From: Agrypnia vestita
Lineage: Eukaryota; Arthropoda; Insecta; Trichoptera; Phryganeidae
Length of the DNA: 64,000 nt
NCBI GenBank assembly: GCA_016648135.1
Contig: JADDOH010023643.1
Location: 186,001 to 250,000 of the forward strand
Direction: 5' to 3'
Below the pieces are notes generated by a model that had not been told where the DNA came from, did no database searches, and saw nothing but the letters and a program-made list of their open reading frames with translations. Positions 1 to 10,970 of this stretch are shown here, piece after piece. The first letter of the stretch is position 1; every line of letters starts with the position of its first letter. Both the position numbers and the translations under genes were made by a program.

Positions 1-711
1 GGTCAGTATTTGTGACAGGTCGAAATTTTTTTTTTGAAAAGACGACATACTGAAAATGAAGATAGCGTGTGTTGGATAAGTATACCTACCTGCGACGACA
101 CGAATGAGACTTTGCTCTTGCGTCTCGGAGATTGGGCGGTAAAATTTGGTATTTACCTTGCCCATTTCACCCTGCGCATATCGAACAAGACGAAAATATG
201 AATGATAATTCGAAATTTCGCCTTTATTTTCGTGTGTAATTTTATCTTCATATTATCTGTGTAATTTTTCCCATTTACTTTTTGCTGTGGAATTTTATGG
301 TGTATTATTACATCTTGACATCGATTTTTGGGACAAACCTCATTTGTGTATATGTTTCCTTAACCTAAATGTTAACCACTCGCTTGCTCCGAATTTTAAC
401 ACACAAACAGGATTGCCCCGTAACAAACAGTGGGCCGCGAGTACACGTAATCAATGTAAGTGAATAAAGATAATAAAAGTTGATCATAGATAAATAAACA
501 AACAACATGGAGACCTTTTGTTCTTTTTATTTTCTTTTTTTTATCGTGATCAGTTTTTTGTTTTTAAAATATTTTATAATATTTTTACGCGCAATCGTAA
601 GTCCACATTTTAGGACAGTGCAGGACAGCAACATCAAGAAGAGTACATTTTTTGGATGACACGCTGATGATTCTGCCGACGACGGGCATCATAATTAAAC
701 CCTCGTCACAG
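1..711. other. unassigned AT-rich sequence
   Basis: No open frame, splice-flanked exon or clear repeat structure was recognised here. The last 100 bases may already belong to the degraded LINE that becomes recognisable from about 712. Confidence 0.4.
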
Positions 712-1383
712 GTAAAGAGGTAAAGCTCCTGGGAATCAATGAAGAGAAAGATCTAATCCTTAGAAATCAGATTAACAAAGCTGTCAGCGCTGGTTTCTAT
801 GGTTTAAGACAGATCAAGTATGTAAGAAAATGCCTTCCCCCAGACGCAGCAAAGTAACTGATTAGTGCGTACGTCATCATCATCATATTGTAACTTAATA
901 TATGCAGGACAGCCTAGGACTCAGCTCAACAGACTTCAGTCAGTGATGAATGCTGCGGCGAGGCTGATATTTAAGGCATCAAAGTTCTCGTTCAATGCTG
1001 AAGCAGCTACATTGGCTTCGCCCGCCGGAGGGGATGAGTTTCAAACTCTCTCTCTGTACCCTCTGATGGTGTGCAAAAGTCTTCAAAGGAAAGCACCACA
1101 ATATTTGATCGACCTCTGTTTCCCAGATAATATCACTGGAAGACGGCTCACACTGCTGTCAGCTGAACCGGAGGCACTCTGCAGGCTGGTAGTACCAAGG
1201 AGATCTGAAGTCACCAAGTTTTCGGAACGCGCTGAAAGCACGGGCACAGATTTGCGGGCCCAGCTATGTGGAATCAGCTACCTCCATCTATGGAGATCTA
1301 TGGAGAACCAGGAACTCTTCAAGAAAAGTCTAAAAACTCATTTCATCGGGATGTCTTTTTTTATAAACAGCTATATAAATTAA
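712..1383 (+). pseudogene. decayed CR1-like LINE reverse transcriptase, C-terminal part
   Basis: Translation in broken frames gives the end of a CR1-type non-LTR reverse transcriptase. First comes KLLGI..., then LRQIKYVRKCLPPDAAK, a stop, and a region aligning to AFVVSRxDYCN. The open part (865-1383) contains YCNLIYAGQPRTQLNRLQSV, NAAARLI and the terminal LFKKSLKTHF block. The same blocks occur in the better copy at 60.8-61.6 kb on the minus strand (YCNGIYAGLP, RLQSVLNAAARII, LFKKRLKTHLF), so both belong to one family. It is interrupted by stops and an inserted stretch in the middle, lacks the catalytic palm (FADD-type box) and the endonuclease, and is a 5'-truncated dead copy. Family assignment rests on motif memory, not a search. 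Confidence 0.8.
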
Positions 1384-1560
1384 CATAAATATAAACATAA
1401 ATAGCCTTAACGATACCCGAATTGTTAAAATTGTATTAAATTTGTAAACTGTAAGAAGTAAAATTGAATGTGTGGTGGTGGGGATTGAAGTTCACACTAA
1501 GATATTCACACAATTGCGATGGAAATGCTGATATTATTTATTAGACTAATAGATCAAGCT

Positions 1561-1672
1561 ATATAGACCAGGATATCGGAGATGTGCGCTGCAGCACTTA
1601 CCAAGAAATGAAGAGGTTGGCAGACGATAGAGAGGAGTGGAGAGATCGAGTGCTTGATGGAGACCAATCCTA
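1561..1672 (+). pseudogene. short LINE C-terminal fragment
   Basis: The plus strand reads YQEMKRLADDREEWRDRVL in one frame, then a stop. The D-R-x-x-W pattern near the end of an open frame is typical of C-termini of arthropod non-LTR reverse transcriptases (compare RDRKSW at 32.5 kb and GDRKSW at 14.6 kb). Only about 35 codons remain. It lies back to back with another such fragment on the minus strand at 1701-1976, suggesting nested or converging insertions. Confidence 0.5.
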
Positions 1673-1700
1673 GGATTGTGACCCAAAAAAAACTAAATAA

Positions 1701-1976
1701 CTAACCATTACGCCATTTCCCCTTAGGAGTAGGCAGAGAGGATAGAACGCCATCTCGGCACACCAATTTTGCTTCGGCTACATTCATACATCTTCTCATA
1801 CAAGTTCTACGGTTGTTGATCCTTTTAACAGGGCCATCCTCAAATGCTTGTAGTATCTGATCGTGCCAGGAATTTCTCGGACCCCCTCTATTTCTGTTGC
1901 CTTCAACAGTCGCCTCGTATATTTTCTGAACCATCCTTTCCTCGCGAACGCTCATACGTTCCACATGACCGAATAA
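1701..1976 (-). pseudogene. LINE reverse transcriptase C-terminal fragment
   Basis: An 87-codon open stretch plus a few upstream codons reads FGHVERMSVREERMVQKIYE, then RNRGGPRNSWHDQI and a final cysteine/arginine-rich tail. The order GHVxRM...(K/N)RxRGxPRxxWxDQ is the usual end of RTE/jockey-like LINE reverse transcriptases in insects. The 5' side stops abruptly at about 1976, where AT-rich foldback DNA begins, so the copy is truncated before the palm domain. No intact start or poly-A tail is visible. Confidence 0.75.
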
Positions 1977-2073
1977 AAAAAATCAATTGATTAAATTGAT
2001 CCAATACACCTACATATATTGATGGATGGCGTTTACATTATGAACGGTTTTATTAAAAAATTTAAAAGTATTT

Positions 2074-2256
2074 ACAATGTTATCTCTATTTGAGTTTTTG
2101 AAATTATTTTATTTTTTCACTACTTACTAGTTTCGAGAGGATCAGAATCTCTCAGCGACAGGTTTGATACTTCACCTGTCAATGAGAGATTTTGATTCTC
2201 ACGAAACTAGTAGGAAAAAAATTAAATCATTGTAAAAATTCAAGTAGAGATAACAT
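2074..2256. repeat. imperfect inverted repeat with GAAACTAGT core (Penelope-like terminal relic)
   Basis: Arms 2074-2163 and 2174-2256 are imperfect reverse complements around a 10-base spacer. Each arm, read outward, contains GAGAG-loop-(C)TCTC followed by GAAACTAGTA, a GAAAC box followed by a self-complementary word. The same unit occurs at 23333-23365 and 59520-59605. It resembles the hammerhead-bearing units elsewhere in the window, but the CTGATGA half is replaced by CTGTCAATGA or CTGTCGCTGA, so ribozyme activity is doubtful. Confidence 0.65.
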
Positions 2257-2689
2257 AGAAAATACAATAAAATGTTTTGATACAATACGGTTGCTGATCA
2301 TGCCGCTTTGAAGATCAACATACTTCATTTTAGTAAAATGGCGTGTCGACTAGCCCGATAAACGCTATTTAAATTATATAAATATTTACATTCCCAGATA
2401 TCCTTGTTATTGTGTTAAATAATCATAAGACAGAATGAGATTACAGTGCTTAAACAGGGAGACGGTTAATCAACATGTGAGAGACGTGCAATGACAGCGC
2501 CACCAAGGGGGGTCCACGAGTGAAGGGTGCTTCCGACGATGAGCCTCCATCCTAACTTGTACTTCTAGCATATTAATACATTAGTCGGATATATATCGAC
2601 TCCAAAATGTACTGAATTTGTAACTGTAATGGTTTCAAAAATATATAATAACAGTTTTTATTATGTGCACAGCGAATAGAATGAAAGAA

Positions 2690-2870
2690 AAATAATTATA
2701 AGACAAATTATAGAAATCTCACAGAGACGAAACTATTAGTGTGAGAAACATGTATGGAAGTCCATTTTATAGGATGGACCAGGGCTTACGACCCGTGTGA
2801 GCTGGCTTAAGTGATCATTCTACACAAGTGTAACGTTCACCAATTTCATCGTAAGAACATCAACATATTA
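2690..2870 (+). repeat. dispersed repeat (CTTAAGTGATCA family), copy 1
   Basis: One of at least six related copies in the window. In this orientation the order is CACAGAGACGAAACTATT, TATGGAAGTCC, GCTGGCTTAAGTGATCA and GTTCACCAATTTCATCGTAA. Other copies are near 31615-31750, 33855-33900, 42395-42515, 49440-49580 (all minus) and a plus/minus pair at 57610-57970. There is no coding capacity. The pattern suits a MITE or short non-autonomous element; the family is not identified. Confidence 0.7.
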
Positions 2871-3342
2871 TCAAAGTTCTATATATGTTACAAATCTGAA
2901 AACTTTTCGTTTATTTGAAGATACAATGCTAGAGAAATCTATAGTCTTTTCTCAAATAATGTTCTCAGAACATACCTATATAAAAATATTGTAAGCGAGA
3001 AATAAATTTAGGGAGTTTTTTTTATAATAACTGGTGATTCATAGAAAATGACGATTAAAAGAGCAATCACGATATAAATAAAATAAACAAAATGTTTTGA
3101 CGATAACTTATTATCTTTAACAAAACGATCTAGCGGAAATCTTTGTACACCAACAATAAAGCGGTGTATGTGTTTTCAATACAAATTAAACGCAATGCGT
3201 GTGTCTCACATGCCACGGGGACTTAAATGCATGAGTTCTAATACACTTTAACAGTACAGTATACATGGTGTAATTTTATATAATAAAATATCCTTAACTC
3301 TTTGTATTCTAACTGGAAGAATTTCCAAACAATAATTAATAC

Positions 3343-3609
3343 ATAGACGTTCCCTACGTAAAGTACTTTATCTGCATGTTTGTACTTTGCTGGAGAGAGC
3401 TTAGATCGTATTTTTTTAGTTAACGAATCTTTTTATATGAAATTTTAAGTACACATTACTTAACAAAGCTTTAAAATATGCAATATTTGTTTAAAATTTC
3501 ATGTGAAAAGGTTAATTAACAAAAAAAAACACGACCTAAGCTCTCTTCTGCAAAGTAACAGGATAGAGTAACTGCAGACAGAGTTCTTTATATAAGGAAC
3601 GTCGACATA
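3343..3609. repeat. foldback / MITE-like element with ~105-bp arms
   Basis: Left arm 3343-3447 and right arm 3493-3609 are imperfect inverted copies. Shared words are GACGTTCC at the ends, GAGAGAGCTTAG against CTAAGCTCTCTTC, and ATGAAATTTT against AAAATTTCAT near the loop. The whole unit is about 267 bp with no open frame, as expected for a MITE. No target-site duplication could be defined. Confidence 0.65.
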
Positions 3610-3804
3610 TTCCTATTTGTAATATTTTTCGAGATCAGAAATGAAGATTCCTCGGGAAAAACAATGAATGTCGATAAATGTTTATTTTGAGAAATTTTTT
3701 TTTATAGTTTCAAAGAAGATAGAAGAAGAGATTTTTATAGAATCAACTTATTACTTTATAAACATATTGTATGTATGTTTATATAGTAAATATTATAATT
3801 TATA

Positions 3805-3980
3805 ACTAGCTTGTTAGTCTTGTGGTTAGGACTCTCGCCTCGTGATCCAAGGGTCGCGAGTTCGAACCTTACTCCAGACCATCAAGTTAGACGTATTTTC
3901 ATAGCACAATTTTAGTTTGAAAATAGTAAGAATATTAATGTGAGACGTATTCCGTGTTGGAATCTCTGTTTAAAAAAAAT
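3805..3980 (+). mobile_element. tRNA-derived SINE, family 1
   Basis: The 5' part resembles a tRNA gene. An A-box-like stretch TTAGTCTTGTGGTTAGGACT is followed about 35 bases later by a B-box-like GCGAGTTCGAACC. Downstream is a body ending in AAAATAGTAAGAATATTAAT, GTGAGACGTATTCCG and an A-run. The same head and tail occur at 56022-56215 (plus) and 52895-53068 (minus). There is no cloverleaf with a clean acceptor stem, so it is a SINE rather than a functional tRNA gene. Confidence 0.75.
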
Positions 3981-4584
3981 GTACGTATATTACATGTATG
4001 TACTGTCAAACTGATAATGACGTTTTTAGTCGTCAACATGCCCAAACCATAATTTAACAAAACTTGAATATGATATTTGTGATGGAAATAATACGAGATA
4101 TATCTGTTATTTCATTCTTTTTAATGCATGTTCACTTAAAATTCATGCTTCAATATTCTCACTGAACACCCTTGTGTGATACTCATCTTTAAAATCGTTT
4201 AGCAAATATTCTTAAGAGCATGTCTTATCCGGTAGTTGGGAGGTCCAAATCAGTAGGGGATGGTCGATTGGATCCCTATATTTATAGATATTTCTCCATG
4301 TCTGTCTAAACGGACTTAAAGAGAGAAATGTGAAAGATCAGATGTAAAGAAAGTAAAGTAAAGGGGACTCCGCACTTGAATATCTCGAAAGAATGGCAGT
4401 CACAAATTTGTTATCCTGACACTAGGTATGTATCTACATATATATAAAATTATCATCACGCAGCACAGAAAATATGAACAGAGCTATGAAGACATCAATA
4501 TATATAAAAAAAAGCTATAACAGGCTGAGAGCTTCGATTCATTTTTAGTGAAACACGTCAACACCAACACACAGTTTTTATTCT
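3981..4584. other. unassigned AT-rich sequence
   Basis: No coding or repeat structure recognised apart from short A/T runs and TATA stretches near 4438-4515. Confidence 0.35.
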
Positions 4585-5122
4585 TCATAGGGGGTGGAAG
4601 AACTAGAGGGAGGCGGTGTGATCCTATTTTTGGATAGATTATTTGCACAGGATCCTATATAGTAAGTGTGCAAACAATATATTGAATAGCATTCCTTTTA
4701 AATTATAACAGAGTGGAGGGAGGGATTGTCGGGGGATGGAAAATAACGTCATTATTTTATGCATGACCCTATAGATTAAAATTACAAAATTTGTAATGCA
4801 TTAAATTTGAAGAAGATTACATTTCAATCATGGGTAGCAGGCGGAATAAACCGGGGAAGGGGGGTAGCGATACAAAAATATTATTTAATGGCTTTTAATT
4901 TTGAACTTATTTGGATGCGCAAGTGTTTCAAGGGAAGGCGTGATGCGGGTAAAATGGATAGTATTATATTCAATTTATATCGGGTAGGGAGCGGGGTAAA
5001 AGGAGGGAATGGAGATGGTGCCTATATTTTTCGCAGGGTCCCAAAGGATAAGTGAGCAAAATATGTATCAGATCTATCTGTTTCTGTCAGAATTGTATAG
5101 AGAAGAGAGAGGCAGACATTAA
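4585..5122 (-). mobile_element. strongly decayed Helitron-like tandem block
   Basis: Short G-rich phrases match the internal unit of the Helitron family at 29.2, 41.4, 46.9 and 48.4 kb. Examples are GCAGGGTCCCAAAGGATAAG followed by a GCAAAATATG... phrase, then a TTTGTATAG/AGAGGCAGACATT-like end corresponding to the CTGTCTGTCTG 5' region of that family on the minus strand. The units are much more diverged than in the other copies and neither terminus can be placed, so this is a tentative old copy. Confidence 0.35.
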
Positions 5123-5379
5123 AAAATACATTTTTACGTAAGTACGTATAGATTGAGATGGTGTTCTGATATTGTGTGGGAAGTACCCACATTTCAAACA
5201 TCATGTGCCCTTTTTACAGTTTCGTGACGTATTTATTCCAGTAAAGTGGACGTAATTATAAATATATGATGCGCACGTCTGCAGGGATACTTTTTCTACT
5301 GCCTTAAAAATGAAGTAAAACACATAAAAATCGATAAAATGGAAAGATACATTTATGACATTGGTATTTTTTTGTTTGA

Positions 5380-5540
5380 TATTCGAATTAGCAACAATTT
5401 TTCCAGCAGCAGCCAATTTGACAGCTGTCATCTTATTTGTGCTCACTTTAGTTCGCCAGTTCACCATGAATAGACTTACGCCAGAGTAACGCTTGCAAAT
5501 TGTGCAAATTTATTTCGAAAATCGTGGTATCGTAATTACG
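5380..5540 (+). pseudogene. 5' remnant of a mariner/Tc1-like transposase gene
   Basis: An ATG at 5466 opens MNRLTPE, then TAA at 5487 where a CAA codon is expected, and the frame continues RLQIVQIYFENRG. This LTPEQRLQIV-type start is the N-terminal helix of a group of insect mariner/Tc1-superfamily transposases. The sequence just upstream (CACTTTAGTTCGCCAGTTCA) looks like that family's leader. The copy is lost after about 22 codons and is unrelated in sequence to the intact mariner at 45.5 kb. Confidence 0.55.
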
Positions 5541-6463
5541 CTAATGGAAAAAAAGTATATAAATATTTCTAGTAAAGCCAATACCATGACCATTATCAAG
5601 ATTTTTATACGTTTTATTTAATGTTATAGTTCTATATACCTAAAATCACACTCTATATAAATAATTTGCTGAAATTAAAATATGATGTAATTGTTTCAGA
5701 ATCAGAATATCTTTCTATGAAGTGACAATATATTGACACATTATTGAGCTACAATCAGTGGTTCAATAATGTGTTGTTGAGCTATTCAATAATGTGTTAT
5801 TGAGGTATATTGAATATGCCCAGAGATGGTGTGTTGCATAGTCGTATGCTTCCAGCGATGTTCACATAATCGGGCGGTAATCAAAAGCCTCGAGTCAATA
5901 GCTTGCAGCATTCCTCTCCGGTGGACCACTCCTGCCGCATCGATCACGGTCTGTAATGGATTCCACGAGCGGTGCATCTCGTTGATCAATTCCCATCTTA
6001 GCAGCATTTGGTGGTGCCTAATAGGGCTTGACTGTAGTAACAATTCAATTATAATATTATCGTGTTAATCAAGCATTCATCCATCATTTAAATAACGTCA
6101 AATCAATCACTTATCATACGTTACACTTTGACATCTGTTCTACTCCGCATTGTCTATTGTCTATGTCCATTTCATTAGACGAGAATTAAACCAGTCTGCT
6201 TCGTTAAGCTACCAATGTACGATTGCGATTTTGTAACAAACATCGTCTTAAATTGGCTAATATGGAGGTATGAGTTGTATTTAAAAGTCTTGATGAAAAT
6301 TACTAAAAGTAATTACTTAATCAAATAGATCTTTCGCAGTTCAGAAAATTTTGTGATATTCTATTTTCATTTAAAATAATAAAGAGGCTTGTGATTTTAA
6401 GTTTTCAGGCCAATTCTAGTGCACGGCCACGACCTAAAGAACCCTCTCAAGGCTACAGACTGC
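5541..6463. other. unassigned; open frames on both strands at 5786-6068
   Basis: AT-rich except for about 5815-6020, which is more G+C balanced and open on both strands (80 and 85 codons). Neither translation was recognised. The stretch could be a worn transposon fragment, since the minus frame around TGEECCKLL looks exon-like but is broken by stops. A thrice-repeated phrase around AATAATGTGTT (about 5736-5800) sits just upstream. Confidence 0.3.
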
Positions 6464-6755
6464 CGAAATTTCTACGAGGAATAGTAGGAGTTACCAGAAG
6501 AGGCAGAACCATAAATACTCAAATAAGAGAATGTCTCGAAGTACTGTCCTTATTTACGATTATTGCGAAATCACAGTTACTGTAATCACGGTGGCTGGAA
6601 CAAATCTTGCAACGCTGGCACCTAGACTACAAAAGCGGGTCTTCCAGGCAAGACCAGATTGTGCTGACTTGGAGAACGAAACCCGAGATAGGATAAGTTG
6701 GAACCTTCTACGCGGTGCAGGAACCCCGACCCCTTATGCTAAGGGGTAGAAGAAG
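6464..6755 (+). pseudogene. LINE C-terminal fragment, same family as 32.5 kb
   Basis: In shifting frames this gives INTQIRE, AKSQL, then RLQKRVFQARPDC and DRISWNLLRGAG before a stop and a run of AAG/AAA codons. The copy at 32452-32745 on the minus strand gives EKSQL, LPERIFQAKPEGKRPRGRPR and DRKSWKLLYGSG. Nucleotide words such as ACTCAAATAAGAGAAT and GCGAAATCACAGTTAC are also shared, so these are two copies of one LINE. Here the basic KRPRGRPRRSW block has been deleted. Confidence 0.75.
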
Positions 6756-6930
6756 AAAAAGAGGGATTGTGGATTACAATAGTTTGGTGAACATCATTAA
6801 TTATCGTATGCCCTGCCATTTTGGCACGAGATATGATGCTCCATTTCATGTAGATACTTCTCGCTCTAATTGATAAATAAAAAACGCACGAATGTACTGA
6901 TTAATTGTATCCGACTGAGCGGAATAAGTA
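6756..6930. other. short AT-rich spacer
   Basis: Nothing recognised between the LINE fragment and the G+C-richer island that follows. Confidence 0.3.
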
Positions 6931-7740
6931 TGAAGAGCTGCTGACAAGTTCGAGGCCGAAGGCAAAGTGATAAGCGAAGTAATAAGAGGAGCTCGCGTCG
7001 GTCGTCGGTTAGTAGATGGCACCATACGGCCAGTGATTTGTAGTTACCCAGCAGTGCGCGTCTCGGCTACGGTACGCTTTAGGATCGATAGATGGCAACA
7101 GGCATCGAAAATGAGATGCATGTAAGCGTTCATGTTCCCATTCCAAAAAATCTTACCGAAAACACGTTGGTAAGTTAAAGTTAGGGCATAAGTTAAGGCT
7201 GAGCATCGGACCTTCCTCAACAAAATTTCAAGAAAAGTCACTCCGCAGTTTGTACACTTTTGCCCCGCAGTGGCAAGATTATCGACAAAAAAACGGATAA
7301 AATGTGTTCAAGCGATGTGTAAAATGTTACTCATTCGCTTTCAATTTGCCGAAAACCACGCGCGGAGGTATGTCAAAATTCTGTCGGTGGAGAGGCGGAT
7401 CAATCGTAATTACACGTGAAGGCTTGCATCGGCTTCGCAGTCAAAGTGAAATCCAATAAAGTGAATTGGGGCCAAAGGTAGTCAGGTGTGCCGGCTGCGA
7501 AGCCTCGTTGAGGAATTTCACTCTCCGAGTTAATGAAAATGCGTGGCTGTCGAAGCTGCTGTAGGCAGGGGTTGTGATTGGCAGCTCCCGGGGCGGCAGG
7601 CCGCAGCGACAGACGCACCGCGATACCATTTTATCCGCTCTCAATTCAGCAGCGGTAGTTAGCAAAGTTGATTCGGTAGAGGGATTAACGGGTGTGAACA
7701 CAACATGTTATCACATCCCGTAACATCGGTTATGACAGTT
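6931..7740. promoter_or_regulatory. G+C-richer non-repeat island, candidate regulatory element
   Basis: This stretch stands out from its surroundings by balanced composition, absence of inverted or tandem repeats and absence of a credible exon. Short open frames exist on the minus strand (7044-7241, 7400-7701) but show no splice-site logic or recognisable domain. Words such as TTAATGAAAA, GATTAACGG and CAATCGTAATTACACG contain homeodomain-type TAAT cores. A conserved non-coding element is an inference that only cross-species alignment can test. Confidence 0.3.
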
Positions 7741-8622
7741 TTGATTTAAAATCTAAATGGTGTTGGAATCGTAGGAAGGCGATACCTAGCTCCCTCTGAA
7801 CATTATTTAATGTAATCAGGATCAGTTAAGGCTTGTAAAGGGAAACATGAATTTTATTTTTTTACCTTTTTCTTGTGACCGTCTGTGACCAAATAGATGT
7901 CTGAATCCCTTCATATCTGTTGAAGGATCAAACTGACAAACTGTGCGAAAGTGCGACAAAGAGAGTTACAATACTTCTCTCCTAGAATCATCTCTTTTAT
8001 TGTAGCGAATCAGACCAGATCCGACCAGGGATCAGATAAACAGAATTGTGGATAAAAAGTAAAACCTAATTATTCGACCGTACTCCAGTTTTGAGCGGGA
8101 TTCAAATCACCATTTAAATGCATAAATTACACTATATCAAAACACGAAATAATATGTACAATAAAATAAGAAATAGAGAACACAATGAGGAAAGACTAAA
8201 TAAATATAAAAATATACAAAAAATAAATTATCTATAGAAAAAATATTTGTTTAAGTCGATACATAGTTTTTTCTGCACACATTTCTATGTGAGTCAACAT
8301 CGAAGAACATAATTCTATAATGTGAAACGTTAAAATAAAATGTACTTTTAGTAAAAAAAATAACAAATAAAAATGATTAGATACCTACGTTGCACAAGCA
8401 AGGTAGTATACGGCACTGTATCAACGACCCAAGGGATGCGACAACGGGGTACATCTTGAAGAAGATAAGGGCCATAAAAGAACGAGACGAGAAAACTTGC
8501 AAGACACGGCTGGAGGCCATGGCAGTAACTTGAACTACTGCGTGACCAGACAAAGATTCTCAGTGGATTGTAGTGGCGCGATGAAGATAATGATTTATAT
8601 ACGTATGAATGTGTAGGTATAC
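7741..8622. other. unassigned AT-rich sequence
   Basis: No repeat termini or coding signal recognised. The last 250 bases (about 8370-8620) are more balanced in composition and form the immediate flank of the solo LTR. Confidence 0.3.
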
Positions 8623-8626
8623 ATAA

Positions 8627-9247
8627 TGTCACAGAATGGCAAGCAAAAGGAATTGCACACTGTCCACTTGTCGCATCTTTGTGATATATAACACTATTAA
8701 AGGATCGACAAGGGCCTATAATAATTCAGGGTATTCAAAAACATTCGAAAAACGCCTGGAACAACATAGAAGAGACGAGGACTTTCTCCTAAACACTGGA
8801 ATAATCTGGAAAGTGCGAAATTTCCAGCATTTGGGTATAAATACGGAACTACGTCGGGGCGCAGTTCAGTGTCGTATTTGACAGTTCGCTCAGTGCTAAG
8901 TCGGCCGCAAGGTGAAGACCAGTATTAACAGTATTGAGATAATCGAAGCGATAAATAAAGCGAATGATTGAGCTGGGTACCTAAGTGGCAAAATAAACCA
9001 CAGCGACTAATACGTGCGAGAATTGTATTGAAAGTTCTAGTAAACGTTAAATAAAGTGCTCCAGCGATAATAAAGTGTTAATTTACGAGTAATATATTGC
9101 GAAATAGTGTAATTTAAAGAACAACGTTAAATTTAATTTGTTCTAAGTGACTTTGTACATCGGATAATTAAATAATCACTAAAAAATAAAACGCTAATTA
9201 AATTCTAATTGTTTTCATTCATTCCTCCCTAGCCACGACACGTGACA
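8627..9247 (+). mobile_element. solo LTR of an LTR retrotransposon
   Basis: The 621-bp unit begins TGTCAC and ends GTGACA, a 6-bp terminal inverted repeat with the canonical TG...CA. It is flanked on both sides by ATAA (8623-8626 and 9248-9251), the 4-bp duplication usual for Ty3/Gypsy-type integration. Inside are a TATAAATA box, a TCAGT initiator and several AATAAA signals (for example 8953-8960, 9050-9056, 9068-9074), giving a U3-R-U5 layout. No gag/pol or primer-binding site follows, so it is a recombination product (solo LTR). A related LTR lies at 56280-56796, sharing the AGTGTTAA, TTTGCGAAA/TTGCGAAA, GACTTTGTAC and CACGTGACA words. Confidence 0.85.
8836..8873 (+). promoter_or_regulatory. 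LTR core promoter: TATA box plus initiator
   Basis: TATAAATA at 8836-8843 is followed by TTCAGTG whose A (8868) lies 32 bases after the first T of the TATA box, the spacing of an arthropod TATA/Inr promoter. This would set transcript start, and so the U3/R border, of the solo LTR. No downstream promoter element match was found at +28. Confidence 0.65.
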
Positions 9248-9251
9248 ATAA

Positions 9252-10110
9252 TTTAGAGTCTGTCACATGGTTAGTTTTATACGTGTCCGACGTTTCTGTG
9301 CTCTGGTTTGATTGGCATCTTTAGAGGCTTCAGTCCTTCAAGATTGCATTAAAGAGTCGCTGATGTGCTCCAATCGTAGCTTAACACCAGCGAGACGTCC
9401 CAGAAGAGAAATGAGTCCAGAGATACTAATATCTTCTGGAAGCGCTACAATAACCCGCCAACCCAGGAAAGTATTCTGTACGAATGATTGTACAAGAATG
9501 AAAGCCTCCATGGCTCTCACATATACAAAATAATACTAAAAATGCTTTTTCATTATCTCTACAGAGAACAAAAAAAATGATTTTATGCGTAGATATATTT
9601 AAACGTGCTCGGATTATTTTCAGTACCAAAACCCTTTCAATTGGTCTAAGCCATGAATCTTTTTCACATAAAAGGAAATATTTTCCGAACGCATGTTACA
9701 CACTTTGTTGTTTTAAAAGAAACTGTCAGTAAAATGTGGTATGTTTTCTTTACTACTTAAGGAATAAATGGATGGAATTTTATTGTAAGCACATTTAAGA
9801 TTACATCATATAAGATTTGAAAAATATATTGCAAGGATCTATGAGAAACGATATGGACTGTGCTGCGGTCGGGATGATTCTGTGAAGAAATAATTGTTGT
9901 TGAGTGAGAAAGAGGCAGCGTTGAGCGTATAACTTGAAAGAGGAGTAGATGAATAAATAATATTAAACGAAGAAAAATAAGTTATAGAGCAACAATTGTC
10001 GTAAAAAATTGCAATTAGTCGCGATATTGAATGAACGTGAATATTCAATTTCCTCATGACTCAGGGTTAATTAATATTGTATAATTAATAAAAATGAACT
10101 TTGTTTTCAC
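9252..10110. other. unassigned sequence
   Basis: Short open frames at 9312-9533 (plus) and 9338-9629 (minus) overlap each other and were not recognised; no splice sites fit. From about 9840 the sequence is AT-rich and featureless. Confidence 0.3.
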
Positions 10111-10550
10111 CAGAACTTTGTTTCAACACATAACAAATTTCATAAAAACGAAATTTGTTAAGTATTGAAAAATATCAACATGTTTCAGAGTCGTCAGGAT
10201 ACAAATGTACACCAACAAATTGAAAATCAAAAATCGAAGTTTTAGACAATCAAAATATAAAAAAATTATGTATAGGAAATGAATAATAATGAAAGTAACA
10301 TGAAAATAAATTAAAAAAATATAATAATAATAACCTAGTAACATGAAAACAAATTAAAAATATAACTATTTGTTTTCATGTCAGTGGGCACTTCATTGTA
10401 ATTCATTTCCCATATATAATTCTTATGTTTTGATTGTCTACATATACTGCAATTTTTGATTTTTAATTTGTTAGTATACACTTATATCCTGACAAAGGGG
10501 CCATGGACTTTGAAACAATAGACTTTTGCTCTTTTGGAAGAAGTTAATTA
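10111..10550. repeat. inverted repeat with two hammerhead-like relics (ACATG subfamily)
   Basis: Arms about 10191-10305 and 10378-10494 are imperfect reverse complements; both carry ACAATCAAAA..., ATGAAA and ATCAAAAAT words. Outside the left arm, the minus strand has CTGACGA (10197-10191), CTCT, then GAAACATGT (from 10186) followed by TGATATTTTTC. Outside the right arm, the plus strand has CTGACAA (10489-10495), GGGGCCATGGAC and GAAAC (10512-10516). Each keeps both halves of a hammerhead core but has a damaged stem II. The arrangement matches the foldbacks at 19.4 and 24.1 kb, which carry the same TGATATTTTC neighbour. Confidence 0.65.
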
Positions 10551-10854
10551 ATATTGTTTATCATTTAACTCACGTCATTCATTGATGTCTCACAGTATCT
10601 GCAGTAAAATGATTCTATTAAATTATCTACAATCACGTTCAAAATTTCTGTTTTGTTGTTCAAAAATACAGGCGAAGACAGATTTTCAAATTAAATTTAC
10701 ATTAACAAAATAAGAAAATATCTAGCATATTGCGAAAGTTGCGAACAATGCTTCATTTCCGTGTTTCCTGGGACTATTTTGAAGATTAGATATCCAAAAT
10801 GATTCCTTGAAAAAACTTACTCCCTTGACATTATGAATGAGATTATGTGATTGA
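10551..10854. other. unassigned AT-rich sequence
   Basis: Nothing recognised. Confidence 0.3.
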
Positions 10855-10909
10855 CTTCTGTGTATAGTTTTCTGGGATATTCTGCCGTGAATATGTGACC
10901 TCTCTGGCC

Positions 10910-10944
10910 GACGTTTCGGATCCCATTGCAGTGTCCATCATCAG
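10910..10944 (-). ncRNA. hammerhead-ribozyme-like core, left arm
   Basis: Minus strand: CTGATGA (10944-10938), a stem II region with loop TGCAAT, then GAAAC (10917-10913) and GTC (10912-10910). The string GAAACGTC places the self-complementary ACGT where helix III should be and leaves C as the cleavage-site nucleotide, as in minimal type I hammerheads that work as dimers. Stem II has one more mismatch than the right-arm copy (ACACT against ACCCT). Activity is not shown by sequence alone. Confidence 0.55.
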
Positions 10945-10970
10945 GGCTGATGTAATCCGGCACACCAGCC

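Noticed and set aside
3805..3890. tRNA gene suggested by A- and B-box-like words
   Set aside because: The acceptor and anticodon stems do not pair, and the same head plus a conserved tail recurs at 52895 and 56022, so it is a SINE.
4807..5055. 82-codon open frame on the plus strand
   Set aside because: It lies in a worn block matching the tandem units of the Helitron family in reverse, so the frame is most likely accidental.
5786..6068. Open frames on both strands (80 and 85 codons)
   Set aside because: No domain recognised in either and no start or splice context; kept only as unassigned.
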